DNA of 64,000 nucleotides from Thermotoga caldifontis AZM44c09 (GTDB lineage Bacteria > Thermotogota > Thermotogae > Thermotogales > DSM-5069). The DNA lies in assembly GCF_000828655.1 (NCBI RefSeq), contig NZ_AP014509.1, positions 1,860,001 to 1,924,000 of the forward strand, given 5' to 3'. Shown piece by piece: positions 12,199 to 20,978 of the stretch (the stretch's first letter is position 1; the number at the start of each line of letters is the position of its first letter). The notes under the pieces are model-generated. The model searched no databases. It saw only the letters and a program-made list of their open reading frames with translations, and was not told the DNA's origin. Made by a program: the position numbers and the translations under genes.

Positions 12199-12722
12199 CA
12201 AACCACCTCGGCGCGCAACACTTCACTCATCAACCGCAGAGCACAGGTGTGGAGGTTCTCATCGTAAGAAGCCACTCCATCTTTTCTGACGATCGTTCTT
12301 ATATTCCTGTTTCTCAGCTCTTCAACTGTGAAGAGAACACAGATGTGTGTCACAACACCACACACTTCGACTTCATCGATACCGTGTGATTTCAAGATCT
12401 CCTCAAAGTGGGTCCCATAGAACGCACTGTAGCGCGTTTTGCGCACGGCTATGTGCTTTTCGTAACCTGCTAAGGAATCCTTCAACCGTTTCACCAGCTC
12501 CGCACCATGGGTGTCTTTGACACAGTGCTTCGGCCAGATACGAAACTCCGCATCGTCTTCTTCGTGCCAATCCTGAGTGGTGATGATCGGCAGGTTCTCC
12601 TGCTTGTACTTTTCAACCAAATCCAAAACGAGTGGGAGCACCGACTCCGCCTTGGGAAAGTACAGTGCCCCACCCGGTTCTACGAAATCTTTCTGTAGGT
12701 CTATTAAGAGCAACGCTCGCAC
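12198..12722 (-). CDS. pncA: Nicotinamidase
   Basis: 174 residues of the isochorismatase-like hydrolase family. The catalytic triad is visible as Asp8 (LLIDLQKDF), Lys95 (VRKTRYSAF) and Cys128 (GVVTHICVLFT). Asp51 and His53 (TQDWHEED) fit the metal site. It converts nicotinamide to nicotinate for the next gene, pncB. The start is GTG, with the SD (GAGGAAGG) lying in the loop and 3' arm of a hairpin that separates it from porB. Confidence 0.93.
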   Translation of the reverse strand: MRALLLIDLQKDFVEPGGALYFPKAESVLPLVLDLVEKYKQENLPIITTQDWHEEDDAEFRIWPKHCVKDTHGAELVKRLKDSLAGYEKHIAVRKTRYSAFYGTHFEEILKSHGIDEVEVCGVVTHICVLFTVEELRNRNIRTIVRKDGVASYDENLHTCALRLMSEVLRAEVV

Positions 12723-12749
12723 GGTACACCACCTTCCTCAGGTGGTACC
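12723..12749 (-). promoter_or_regulatory. Hairpin containing the pncA ribosome binding site
   Basis: On the minus strand GGTAC-CACC pairs with GGTG-(2 nt bulge)-GTACC around a short loop. The pncA SD GAGGAAGG falls in the loop and first bases of the 3' arm. There is no T-tract, so it is not a terminator. It could lower pncA translation relative to porB, or mark an RNA processing site. Confidence 0.4.
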
Positions 12750-12750
12750 T

Positions 12751-13725
12751 TCATCTGATCGGCTTGTCTTTCGTCGCCTCCTCGAGTGCGAGCAGCCTCT
12801 CCCAGCGCCTGTCAACGTACTGCTGAAGTTCGTTTATTATCTCCTCAGCATCGGGCCTCTGCAACAGGAGTCTGAACCTTCCCTGAGCTTTAACGAACTC
12901 GGCGACCGGTTTGAAACTCGTCGGCTTTCTCGTGACTCTGTAAACCCCTCTCTCGACCTCGTACAGTGGCCAGTACTTGGTCTGAACCGCAAGTTTGGTT
13001 ATATCGACTGACTTACTCTCGTCCATCCTCCAGTACCTCACACAGGGGCTCAGAGCTGCTATGAAAGCAGGTCCATCGAACTGAAGCGCCTTTTCAACTT
13101 TATTTATGAAGTCCATCGGTTCACCCGTCGTCACGGTGGCCGCGTACACGTCTTCATGCCCCGCCACTATCTCCACTATGTTTTTCTTGAGTTGAAGCTT
13201 TCCAGGTAGCAGCTTCCCAACGGGTGCGGTCGTGGTATCGGCACCCGGCGGTGTGGACCCCGATCGCTGGTTTCCCGTGTTCATGTAGCCTTCATTGTCG
13301 TACAGAACGTAGAGCATTTTGTGTCCTCTCTCCAGCGCTCCAGACAATGACTGCAGGCCTATATCGTACGTGCCACCGTCCCCTCCGAACGCGATGAAGG
13401 CGTACTTCTTGTCCGATGGAATTTTTCCAGCTTTTTTCAATGCCCTGTAGGCTGTCTCAACGCCGCTGATGGTTGCCGCAACGTTTTCGAACGCGTTGTG
13501 TATGTAAGGTACGCTCCAAGAGGTGTAAGGGAATATGGTGGAAGAAACTTCCATACAGCCCGTGGCGAAACCTATCACCGGTTCGTATCCCAGAGCCTTG
13601 GCGACCATCAAGACTATCTTCACCGTCATCGGTGCGCCACAACCAGGGCACATCCTGTGACCCTGTGTTAGACCTGTTTCTCTATTCGTAAAGATCTCCG
13701 CCAGCTTCTTCATTGTCAACGGCAT
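12751..13725 (-). CDS. porB: Pyruvate:ferredoxin oxidoreductase beta subunit
   Basis: 324 residues. MCPGCGAPM near residue 26 and ATGCMEVS near residue 55 are the cysteine motifs of PorB. GGDGGTYDIG followed by DNEGYMNTGNQRSG is the TPP/Mg motif. It binds TPP, decarboxylates pyruvate and hands electrons to PorD. The ATG has GGAGGTG 5 nt upstream and lies 12 nt after porA. It is the last por gene in the order G-D-A-B, the arrangement of Thermotoga-type four-subunit enzymes. Confidence 0.95.
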   Translation of the reverse strand: MPLTMKKLAEIFTNRETGLTQGHRMCPGCGAPMTVKIVLMVAKALGYEPVIGFATGCMEVSSTIFPYTSWSVPYIHNAFENVAATISGVETAYRALKKAGKIPSDKKYAFIAFGGDGGTYDIGLQSLSGALERGHKMLYVLYDNEGYMNTGNQRSGSTPPGADTTTAPVGKLLPGKLQLKKNIVEIVAGHEDVYAATVTTGEPMDFINKVEKALQFDGPAFIAALSPCVRYWRMDESKSVDITKLAVQTKYWPLYEVERGVYRVTRKPTSFKPVAEFVKAQGRFRLLLQRPDAEEIINELQQYVDRRWERLLALEEATKDKPIR

Positions 13726-13737
13726 GCCGTCACCTCC

Positions 13738-14913
13738 TCATTCTCTCAGGCCAAGGTACTCTTCCCTGTCAGCAACCAGATCGAGTGCCATGGCCCTTTC
13801 GAACGCATACCTCACGTGTTCAGGCTTCAGATCTCTTCCACCGAGTCCGTAAACGAAGGATCCCATCAACGGTCTCACAGCCACTTCGTAGAGCGCAGAC
13901 TTGACCGCTTCATAGAGCGGTGCCTCGGCCCCGAACGAGGCTGCCCTATCGAGAACGACGACTGCCTTTCGCGCGGTCAAGTATCTCTGAATCTCGGCCT
14001 TGGGGAATGGCCTGAACATCCATATCTTCAGAAGACCAACTTTCTTGCCTTTCTCACGCAGCTCGTCAACCACATCTTTTATGGTTCCATTCGATGAACC
14101 GAGAGCGACCATAACGTACTCCGCATCTTCCATCCTGTACGGTTCGACGTAGTTGTACTTGCGCCCACTGATCTTGTAGAACTCCTCGGCTATCAGTGGG
14201 AACACCCTGTACGCGTTCTTCATAGCCTCTATCTGCTGTCTCTTGTGCTCGAAGTAGTAATCGTACAGGTCCAGTGGGCCGTAGGTTACAGGATGATCCG
14301 TGTCGAGCAACGGGTAGATCGGTTTCAGTTCCCCGACGAACTTCTTCACCACTTCATCCGGTAAAACCTCGACGGGTTCGACACCGTGCGAGAGGATGAA
14401 GCCGTCCTGGTTGACCATGACGGGTAGTCTCACATCTTCGTGCTCGGCGAGACGAACAGCGAGGATGGTGAAATCGTACACTTCCTGAACGTCTTCACAG
14501 AACAGCTGAATCCATCCTGAATCTCTCGCCATCATCGCATCACTGTGATCACAATGTATGTTGATCGGCGCGCTCAGGGCTCTGTTCACCACGCCCATGA
14601 CGATGGGTAGTCTCAGAGAGGAAGCTATGTAGACTATCTCGAGCATCAACGCGAGTCCCTGGGCGCTCGTTGCGGTCATCGCTCTGGCACCCGCTGCAGC
14701 AGCACCCACGACCGCGCTCATCGCGGAATGCTCACTCTCGACAGGTATCATTTCCGTACGAACCTCACCGTCTGCAACGTATTTCGCGAAGTATTCAACG
14801 ATCGGTGTTTGCGGTGTGATGGGATAGGCCGCGACAACGTCCGGCTCTATCTGTTTCATCGCGTACGCGGCCGCTTCCGCACCGGTTATGGCCAAGATCT
14901 TTTTGCCTGTCAT
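13738..14913 (-). CDS. porA: Pyruvate:ferredoxin oxidoreductase alpha subunit
   Basis: 391 residues with AYPITPQTPI near residue 29 and PVESEHSAM, the two motifs of domain I of PorA. The C-terminal half holds the transketolase C-like domain (VALGSSNGTIKDV). It forms the TPP pocket with PorB. It follows porD by 3 nt. It is only distantly similar to the alpha subunit at 282-1334, which supports different substrates for the two oxidoreductases. Confidence 0.95.
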   Translation of the reverse strand: MTGKKILAITGAEAAAYAMKQIEPDVVAAYPITPQTPIVEYFAKYVADGEVRTEMIPVESEHSAMSAVVGAAAAGARAMTATSAQGLALMLEIVYIASSLRLPIVMGVVNRALSAPINIHCDHSDAMMARDSGWIQLFCEDVQEVYDFTILAVRLAEHEDVRLPVMVNQDGFILSHGVEPVEVLPDEVVKKFVGELKPIYPLLDTDHPVTYGPLDLYDYYFEHKRQQIEAMKNAYRVFPLIAEEFYKISGRKYNYVEPYRMEDAEYVMVALGSSNGTIKDVVDELREKGKKVGLLKIWMFRPFPKAEIQRYLTARKAVVVLDRAASFGAEAPLYEAVKSALYEVAVRPLMGSFVYGLGGRDLKPEHVRYAFERAMALDLVADREEYLGLRE

Positions 14914-14916
14914 CGC

Positions 14917-15219
14917 TCAGTCCTCCTCCCTGATGAACTCTGTCTCGGGGCGCATCTCTATCGCAGATTTGGGACAGACGTTCGCGCAGACTCCGCAACC
15001 CTTGCAGTAAAAGTAGTCGATACCCTTCATGACTCCGTTTTCCTGAACGATCGCCTGATCGGGGCAGTAGAACCAGCAGAACATGCAGTCGATGCATTTC
15101 GACCTATCGTACACAGGCCTTCTGACTCGCCAGTCACCCGTTCTGTACTTGCGTGCCGTTCCCGGCTCTATGATCAAACCAGCAATCGGTAGCTCGTGCC
15201 ACTTCTTCAGTTCAGCCAC
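14917..15219 (-). CDS. porD: Pyruvate:ferredoxin oxidoreductase delta (ferredoxin) subunit
   Basis: 100 residues with two [4Fe-4S] motifs, CIDCMFCWFYCP and CKGCGVCANVCP, in the second half, as in archaeal and Thermotoga PorD. It carries electrons from the TPP centre to ferredoxin. The start overlaps the end of porG by 8 nt. Confidence 0.94.
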   Translation of the reverse strand: MAELKKWHELPIAGLIIEPGTARKYRTGDWRVRRPVYDRSKCIDCMFCWFYCPDQAIVQENGVMKGIDYFYCKGCGVCANVCPKSAIEMRPETEFIREED

Positions 15220-15784
15220 TGCATTGCACCTCCTCGTAACCGCGCTTGAGCGCCTTGATGTTCGCCTGGATCATTTCTTCTGGGAGCTTCCGCTCGAACA
15301 TCTCCCTTATCTTCTTTTCGACGACCTGAAGGTCGATCAACCCTGTAACGCGCGCGAGTGTCCCCAGCATCACCGTGTTCGGAACGCCTCTCTTGATTTC
15401 CTCGAGGGCTATATCCGTAGCGTTGATAACGCACACCCTGCCGTTGAAGTTCGTTTTCTTCCTCACAAAATCGATGGAGTGCTTCGTGTTCACTATGAGA
15501 ACGCCGTCCTCTTTCAAACCTGCAACTATACCCGGAGAGAGCAAGGTGTCGTCGATAACTACCACCACGTCAGGATTCTCCACCGAGTGATGAACTCTGA
15601 TCCTACCTTCACTGATCCTGTTGAAGGCCCTCATGGGCGCCCCGGACCTTTCGGCCCCGTACTCCGGAAAAGCCTGCGCGTACTTTCCTCCTTCCAGAAC
15701 CGCCTCTGCCACGAGCTGGGCCGCGCTCTTCGCTCCCTGACCAGCCCTGGAGTGCCATCTGATCTCGAAATATTTCGCGGGCAC
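15212..15784 (-). CDS. porG: Pyruvate:ferredoxin oxidoreductase gamma subunit
   Basis: 190 residues with the gamma-domain opening EIRWHSRAGQGAKSAAQL. Longer in-frame extensions exist, but the GTG at 15784 has a near-perfect SD (GGAGG, 6 nt spacing) and yields the normal PorG length. The SD lies in the last codons of the GH57 gene, whose stop is 2 nt before the GTG, so translation is likely coupled. PorG helps bind CoA in four-subunit enzymes. Confidence 0.93.
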   Translation of the reverse strand: MPAKYFEIRWHSRAGQGAKSAAQLVAEAVLEGGKYAQAFPEYGAERSGAPMRAFNRISEGRIRVHHSVENPDVVVVIDDTLLSPGIVAGLKEDGVLIVNTKHSIDFVRKKTNFNGRVCVINATDIALEEIKRGVPNTVMLGTLARVTGLIDLQVVEKKIREMFERKLPEEMIQANIKALKRGYEEVQCSG

Positions 15785-15785
15785 T

Positions 15786-17390
15786 TTATCCCTCCTTCCC
15801 GATGTGTGAACCAGCGTAAAGCCGATAATCGATCGACGCAAAAACGTTGTCTTCTTGTTCCAACCTTGCGAGCTGTTGTCCATCTATATTATCCTTCACC
15901 AGCTGTTGCTCAAGGTCTAAAAAGCGTTTCACATGCGTTTTTATTCTGTTAACGGCGTATTCAACGCTCGTACCTGTTGTGATTATGAACGGCCAGTCGC
16001 TGGCCTCCGCTAAGAGCAATTCCCTGAGCATCTGGTTGAGAACTCTCACTTTCAGCGGATCTCTCTCCTCGAAGTACGTTTCGGCAAGACGCTTCATTCT
16101 GTCTCTGATCTCAACCAGGTGTGGCTGTATCCAGTCGTTCTTGCCGTTCAACCAGGTGTCAAAATAACCACCGTTGCCCCAGGAAGAATCCGCGGGGGTG
16201 AGCACCTGGTAACTGTCGAACCTCTCGATTATTTCAGAAGGCGTGGCGAACTTGAGCTGCTTTTGCTTCGAAGCCTCAACGAAGAAATTTTCGAGGAACT
16301 CTGGCCCTTCAAACCACCAGTGTCCGAACAACTCCGTATCGAAAGGAGCCACTATCACTGGAGGCTGGTTGAACGTTTCGATCAGCGTGTTCACCTGCGC
16401 CAGCTTCTTGTTCAGAAAATCGATCGCGTGCTCTCTCGCCGCAGTCATGGCATCTTCACGGCTGTACAAACATTTCTTGTCGAGCGGCGTTTCCTTCGAT
16501 GTGATCCTGTGGTACTTTATACCCACGTTCACCCTCACACCACTCTTGTCGATGTAAGGCCTTACGTATTCGTAATCGCCGTCGAACCCAAGGTCTCTGT
16601 AGAACTCTCTGTATCTGCCATCACCGGGATATCCCGTGGTGGCACTCCACACCTGTTCGCTCGAATCCGGATCTCTCGCGAAAGCAAAAACACCGGAAGG
16701 TGTCATGATGGGTCTGTACACATCGAAATATGGCCGCTCGTCGGCATACCAGAACGCGTGGGAATCGACGAAGAAGAATCCCAAGCCGTACTTTTTCAAA
16801 ACTTCGTCCAGGCCAGAATAATAGCCGCACTCGGCGAGCCACACGCCCTTTGGTTTGAAGCCGAAGTGCTGTGCGAATGTTTCCACACCGACCGCGATCT
16901 GAGCTTCCACCGCAAACGGTTGATGACGCATCAACGGTAGGAAACCGTGCGTGGCGTTGCAGGTTATCAACTCTATGTTTCCAGATTCGGCGTGTTTCTT
17001 GAACCCCTTCGCCAGGTTACCTCCCACCGATTCGAGGTAACTCAAACAGCTCAGAAACCTTTCCCTGTAGAAATTCGCAAGTTCTTTCTCCTGATGGGTT
17101 TTCACCCTCTCCTGTTCCTTTTCGCACAGTTCGACAAGTTTCTGAGTATAATTCTTTAACTTCTCGTTGAGAACAGTGTTTCTGAACATTTCCAACAGTG
17201 TGGGACTGAGTGAAACGGTGATTTTGAAGGGAACCTTTCTTTCTTGGAGGCGGTCGAACATCATCAAAAGTGGAATGTAAGATTCAAGGACTGCTTCAAC
17301 GTACCATCTTTCTTCCAAATAAAGATCGTGGTTCGGATGGTTCACGTAAGGAAGGTGAGAGTGAAGCACGAGCACGAAGTATCCGTTCAT
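15786..17390 (-). CDS. Glycoside hydrolase family 57, 1,4-alpha-glucan branching enzyme type
   Basis: 534 residues. The start (YFVLVLHSHLPYVNHP) and overall length match GH57 branching enzymes of hyperthermophiles. Glu187 in VWLAECGYY and Asp351 in APFDTELFGHWWFEGPEF correspond to the nucleophile and acid/base known in that group. No signal peptide is seen, so it acts in the cytoplasm, probably introducing alpha-1,6 branches into glycogen. It overlaps the upstream DUF4912 gene by 4 nt. Alpha-amylase or 4-alpha-glucanotransferase activity is a less likely alternative. Confidence 0.88.
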   Translation of the reverse strand: MNGYFVLVLHSHLPYVNHPNHDLYLEERWYVEAVLESYIPLLMMFDRLQERKVPFKITVSLSPTLLEMFRNTVLNEKLKNYTQKLVELCEKEQERVKTHQEKELANFYRERFLSCLSYLESVGGNLAKGFKKHAESGNIELITCNATHGFLPLMRHQPFAVEAQIAVGVETFAQHFGFKPKGVWLAECGYYSGLDEVLKKYGLGFFFVDSHAFWYADERPYFDVYRPIMTPSGVFAFARDPDSSEQVWSATTGYPGDGRYREFYRDLGFDGDYEYVRPYIDKSGVRVNVGIKYHRITSKETPLDKKCLYSREDAMTAAREHAIDFLNKKLAQVNTLIETFNQPPVIVAPFDTELFGHWWFEGPEFLENFFVEASKQKQLKFATPSEIIERFDSYQVLTPADSSWGNGGYFDTWLNGKNDWIQPHLVEIRDRMKRLAETYFEERDPLKVRVLNQMLRELLLAEASDWPFIITTGTSVEYAVNRIKTHVKRFLDLEQQLVKDNIDGQQLARLEQEDNVFASIDYRLYAGSHIGKEG

Positions 17391-18052
17391 AACTTACCAC
17401 TTCCCGCAGCGGATGAGATGTGTATCCTTTCGACGGGTTTCAACGGCGGTTCACCAACCTTCACGGTGCGTTTGCCCTTGACGCACCATCTTTGACGTAC
17501 GGAAGTCGATGGCGTGTCCGAAGGTGTATGCACAACGTTGGATCTCAAAACAGGGAAGAATTTTCCTTCAACTTTGAAACCAAGCTCGGCGAGATAGTCC
17601 GCGTTCGATGACGGTACGTGGAAGTAGTAATTTCTCGTCGTTGCAAGGTGCACTCCAGCCTCAAAAATGCGGTGAGCGTTGGTTCCATCGAACTCTATGT
17701 AGGTCACGTCGTAGAGCCTCAGAACCACTTCCTTCTGCGAAGAAAGCTTGGAATAAGTTTCGCTCGAAAGGTCCCAGTACACAAAAACCAGATGCGGATT
17801 GACTGGAAACAGAACGAGTCTGTCGGAACCGTACGACTGTGGCAATTCCACGTGCCGGTCGGTTTGAGCTTGAACAGGTTTTTGATCAACCTTCTCTTCT
17901 CTCAGCGACTTTGCGTAATCTTCAAGCAATTTGAAAACTTCGCTCTTTTTCATCCGCTTTTTCACCTTCAGACCGAGTCTTTTTGCGAGGGATTTGACCT
18001 GCTGAATGGTGGGGTTCTGGGAGAGGAAGGCTTCGAGTTCTTCCCGGGTCAC
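17387..18052 (-). CDS. DUF4912 domain protein
   Basis: 221 residues. Residues 1 to about 55 look like a small helical SAP/Rho-N-type domain (TREELEAFL...IQQVKSLAKRLGLKVKKRMKKSEVFKLLEDY). The middle has the DUF4912 signature (NPHLVFVYWDLS, then LRLYDVTYIEFDGTNAHRIFEAGV and YYFHVPSSNADYLAELGF). The function is not established. Its overlap with the GH57 gene suggests a link to glycogen. The start is GTG at 18052 after a G-rich SD. A promoter lies at 18086-18113. Confidence 0.78.
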   Translation of the reverse strand: MTREELEAFLSQNPTIQQVKSLAKRLGLKVKKRMKKSEVFKLLEDYAKSLREEKVDQKPVQAQTDRHVELPQSYGSDRLVLFPVNPHLVFVYWDLSSETYSKLSSQKEVVLRLYDVTYIEFDGTNAHRIFEAGVHLATTRNYYFHVPSSNADYLAELGFKVEGKFFPVLRSNVVHTPSDTPSTSVRQRWCVKGKRTVKVGEPPLKPVERIHISSAAGSGKL

Positions 18053-18085
18053 GTCACCGCCCCCTTTTTCAAATTTTCACACACT

Positions 18086-18113
18086 ATTCTATCATGTTCT
18101 CATCATGTTGTAA
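18086..18113 (-). promoter_or_regulatory. Promoter of the DUF4912-GH57-por-pnc-pdx array
   Basis: On the minus strand TTACAA (18113-18108), a 16-nt spacer and TAGAAT (18091-18086) lie 34 nt before the GTG of the DUF4912 gene. No other clear promoter or terminator was seen down to 8778. Confidence 0.6.
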
Positions 18114-18125
18114 AACAGAAAGAAA

Positions 18126-18151
18126 AAGAAAAAACCCCGCCTTGGCGGAGT
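18126..18151 (-). terminator. Intrinsic terminator of hrcA-grpE-dnaJ
   Basis: Minus strand stem CCGCC / GGCGG followed by a run of six T, C, then five T, about 50 nt after the dnaJ stop and just before the next promoter. Confidence 0.75.
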
Positions 18152-18199
18152 AAAGAACGTCACATTTGTCGAATTCGCTCAAAATTTATCTGATATCAC

Positions 18200-19324
18200 C
18201 TACAAGACATCTATACCTTTTTCCCTCGCAATTTCTCTCAACAACTGTGCTTCCCTCGAAGAGAGTTGCTCCGGTATCCTCACGTTGACGGTCACATAAA
18301 GATCCCCACGCCTGCCCGTCCTCACGGACGGAGCACCCTCTCCCTTGAGCCTGAACACCGTACCGGGCTGCGTACCTGGCGGTATCCTCAGCATCGTTGT
18401 ACCACCGTCGGGCAGATCTATACGAACCGTGGTTCCAAGGATCGCCTGCAAGTAATCTATGCTGATCTCCGTGTATATGTCGTCGTCCTGGCGCCTGAAC
18501 CTCCTGTCTGGCCTCACGTGGACGATCACGTAAAGATCGCCGTAAGGTCCCCCATCGTAGCCGGCGTTACCGCCACCATCGATCCTGAGTCTGGTTCCGT
18601 CCGTAACGCCTGCCGGTATGTTGATCACAGTTCTGACTCTTCGTTTCAGTCTGCCAGTTCCGCCACACACGTGGCACCTTTCCTTCACGACACGTCCGGT
18701 CCCACCGCAGGTGGGACACGTTCTGGAGCTCACGAAGACGCCAAAGACGCTCCTCCTTTCCTCCCTGAGCACCCCCGTGCCGTGACACCTTGGACACGTC
18801 TGATAACCACTTCCGGGCTCTGTTCCTTCACCATGGCAGTGGTCACAAACTTCGTACCTGTCGTACTCGATCGGCATCTGCTTGCCAGTGAGAGACTCAG
18901 AAAAATCTATCTCGACCGTCACACTGATATCTTCACCCGATCTCCGTCTCCTCGTCCTCTGAGTCTCCTGGGTGGCACCCCGATCGCCGAAGAAGATGTC
19001 GAAGATGTCACGCCCAAAAAAGCTCTCAAAGTCCCTGAATATGTCTTCAAAAGAAGTGGTCGAAGTTTGCTGTGTAAATTCGTGTTCTCCCACATAACCG
19101 AATCTGTCGTACATGGCCCGTTTCTGAGGATCACTCAGAACCTCGTAAGCTTCCTGGATCTCCTTGAATTTCTCCTCGGCTTCTTTCTTGTTCTCAGGGT
19201 GGAGATCGGGATGCCATTGTTTTATCAACTTTTTGTAAGCTTTTTTTATCTCCTCCTCGGAGGCGTCCCTCGGAACGCCGAGGATCGCGTAGTAATCTTT
19301 ATACTGTCTTGGCACCTTCTTCAC
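18200..19324 (-). CDS. dnaJ: Chaperone DnaJ (type I J-protein)
   Basis: 374 residues in the full DnaJ layout. The J domain has the HPD motif ([10 protein letters not shown]), then a short G/F-like linker rich in Phe and Asp. The zinc domain has four CxxCxGxG-type repeats ([32 protein letters not shown]). Two C-terminal beta domains follow. It presents substrates to DnaK and stimulates its ATPase. The GTG start lies inside the end of grpE (26-nt overlap). dnaK is not in the window. Confidence 0.96.
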   Translation of the reverse strand: MKKVPRQYKDYYAILGVPRDASEEEIKKAYKKLIKQWHPDLHPENKKEAEEKFKEIQEAYEVLSDPQKRAMYDRFGYVGEHEFTQQTSTTSFEDIFRDFESFFGRDIFDIFFGDRGATQETQRTRRRRSGEDISVTVEIDFSESLTGKQMPIEYDRYEVCDHCHGEGTEPGSGYQTCPRCHGTGVLREERRSVFGVFVSSRTCPTCGGTGRVVKERCHVCGGTGRLKRRVRTVINIPAGVTDGTRLRIDGGGNAGYDGGPYGDLYVIVHVRPDRRFRRQDDDIYTEISIDYLQAILGTTVRIDLPDGGTTMLRIPPGTQPGTVFRLKGEGAPSVRTGRRGDLYVTVNVRIPEQLSSREAQLLREIAREKGIDVL

Positions 19325-19856
19325 CCCTTGGCTTCACCGCAACCTTCACCTTCACGGGTTTGAGGACTTTGGAATGGTACTTGTAACCATTTTCAACAAC
19401 CTCGACTATATCGTACTCTTCTTTCTCGTTTGTCTCCACCCTCTCAACGGCTTCGTGTTCGAACGGGTCGAACTTCTGACCGACCTCTATTTTGAAAAAG
19501 CCTTCATCGTTCAAAACCTTCCAGAGTTTCTTGTAAACGAGTTTCATTCCCTTGTAGAAATCTTCGTACGGTGCGCCGGAATCAACAGCCGTGAACGCTC
19601 GCTCGAAATCGTCGAGTATCGGTATCAACTTGGTGAGCAGATATTCGTTCGCGTTCTTGAGGATCATTTCCCTGTCTCTGAGGGTGTCCCTCTTGAAGTT
19701 CTCGAACTCGGCTTTCAGTTGCTTGAGGTGTCTCATGAGTTCTTCTTTTTCCTTCGTCAGCTTCTCGATCAAATTTTCCTCTACTTTCTTTTCATCGTTT
19801 TTCTCAACCGTCTCTTTGTTTTCAACCGCTTCTTTGAGCCTTTCGTTTTCGTTCAT
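19299..19856 (-). CDS. grpE: Nucleotide exchange factor GrpE
   Basis: 185 residues. A charged N-terminal tail and long coiled-coil helix (about 1-85) precede the beta domain with [17 protein letters not shown] and the C-terminal block [17 protein letters not shown], all typical of GrpE. It releases ADP from DnaK. Its ATG overlaps the hrcA stop (ATGA) and has GGAGGTG 5 nt upstream. Confidence 0.95.
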   Translation of the reverse strand: MNENERLKEAVENKETVEKNDEKKVEENLIEKLTKEKEELMRHLKQLKAEFENFKRDTLRDREMILKNANEYLLTKLIPILDDFERAFTAVDSGAPYEDFYKGMKLVYKKLWKVLNDEGFFKIEVGQKFDPFEHEAVERVETNEKEEYDIVEVVENGYKYHSKVLKPVKVKVAVKPRGEEGAKTV

Positions 19857-20875
19857 CTTTCCACCTCCCTCGTTGCCACCGTGAAGTACTCGGTCAACCT
19901 GCTTGTGACGTAGGTCAGAACGTTCATTATCTCCTCGTACTTGACGATCTTGGATGTCACGATCAGCACTTTACCCATTGGTTCGTTCTCCCTGCGATAG
20001 GTATCCACAAAGATGGAGAATCTCTCCATGCCCTGAAAACCGTGTTCACTACCTATGAAGACGGTAGGGACCTCCTGAACCCTGTTCATGAAGGATTTGA
20101 TGAGTGCGTCGTCTGAGAGGAACCTCGAAAGCGCCCTGATCTCGTCTATGTTGAACGTTTCGCTGCTCACAAGCACGTCCAGGCCGTACTTTATCATGCT
20201 GTTCCTCAGATCCTCTTTTAGAGAAGTGACGAGTTGTTCAGAAAGGTCTATCAGGAACTCATCCCAATCACCTTCGAACACCTCGCCGGAAAGGTTATCG
20301 ATGCTCCTCCCCCTCAGCAGCTGATTGAGAAGGTTTTCGAGCTTTGCATGATCCACATCGCCGAGACTCCTGAAGGGCATGAATTTCATCAAACCGAGCT
20401 CTGTAACGATGGAGATCAAATAGTGATACGAGGTGATGGGTGTCACGATGGCCCTCAGAACTTTCAAGCGCCCGGTGTCGGGTTTCTCCAGCACGACTGC
20501 CCCTCTGGTCATTCTCGCCAGCGCGATCGCCGCTCCTTCGAGGATCTTCTCCATATCACCGTAAGTCATGGAATATCGCACTTCGACTTGCTGAGATCTC
20601 TGTGCGTAATCTTTCGTGAGCTTCAACGTTTCGTCCACGTAAAACCTCAGACCCTTGTCGGTCGGGATCCTGCCCGCAGAGGTGTGCGGTTGATAGAGAT
20701 AGCCCAGATATTCCAGTTTCCTCAAATCGTTTCTGACGGTCGCGGCACTGCACGATAGACTGGACACGTTCAGGACGTGTTCAGAACTGATCGGCCTTTT
20801 CGTCAGTATGTATTCCCTCACGACACAGTAGAGGATCTTTCTCTGTCTTTCGTTGACCCTGTTGTTCCTCCTCAT
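19853..20875 (-). CDS. hrcA: Heat-inducible transcription repressor HrcA
   Basis: 340 residues. A winged-helix N-terminus comes first (RQRKILYCVVREYILTKRPI, SSATVRNDLRKLEYLGY-like, then HTSAGRIPTDKG), followed by the long HrcA domain. It represses heat-shock operons by binding CIRCE. A CIRCE element sits directly before its start, so it controls its own operon. The ATG has no clear separate SD because CIRCE takes that place; an AGGAGG lies inside codons 2-3 and cannot serve this start. Confidence 0.95.
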   Translation of the reverse strand: MRRNNRVNERQRKILYCVVREYILTKRPISSEHVLNVSSLSCSAATVRNDLRKLEYLGYLYQPHTSAGRIPTDKGLRFYVDETLKLTKDYAQRSQQVEVRYSMTYGDMEKILEGAAIALARMTRGAVVLEKPDTGRLKVLRAIVTPITSYHYLISIVTELGLMKFMPFRSLGDVDHAKLENLLNQLLRGRSIDNLSGEVFEGDWDEFLIDLSEQLVTSLKEDLRNSMIKYGLDVLVSSETFNIDEIRALSRFLSDDALIKSFMNRVQEVPTVFIGSEHGFQGMERFSIFVDTYRRENEPMGKVLIVTSKIVKYEEIMNVLTYVTSRLTEYFTVATREVER

Positions 20876-20876
20876 A

Positions 20877-20903
20877 TTATCACTCTCACCACTCGAGTGC
20901 TAA
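20877..20903 (-). promoter_or_regulatory. CIRCE operator
   Basis: Minus strand reads TTAGCACTC - 9 nt - GAGTGATAA, one mismatch from the consensus TTAGCACTC-N9-GAGTGCTAA. It starts 4 nt after the -10 box and ends one base before the hrcA ATG. Confidence 0.95.
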
Positions 20904-20907
20904 TTTC

Positions 20908-20936
20908 AGCATAGCACATTCCTCCGTCCTTGTCAA
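20908..20936 (-). promoter_or_regulatory. Promoter of hrcA-grpE-dnaJ
   Basis: TTGACA (20936-20931), a 17-nt spacer and TATGCT (20913-20908) on the minus strand. The predicted start of transcription lies at the first bases of CIRCE, so repressor binding would block initiation. Confidence 0.9.
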
Positions 20937-20958
20937 GTGAACCTGATCATACTACAAT
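20930..20958 (+). promoter_or_regulatory. Promoter of murE-murF-mraY operon
   Basis: TTGTCA (20930-20935), a 17-nt spacer and TACAAT (20953-20958). Its -35 box shares bases 20931-20935 with the -35 box of the divergent hrcA promoter. The leader before the murE ATG would be about 14 nt. Confidence 0.82.
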
Positions 20959-20978
20959 ATCAAAGTAGAGGTGATACG

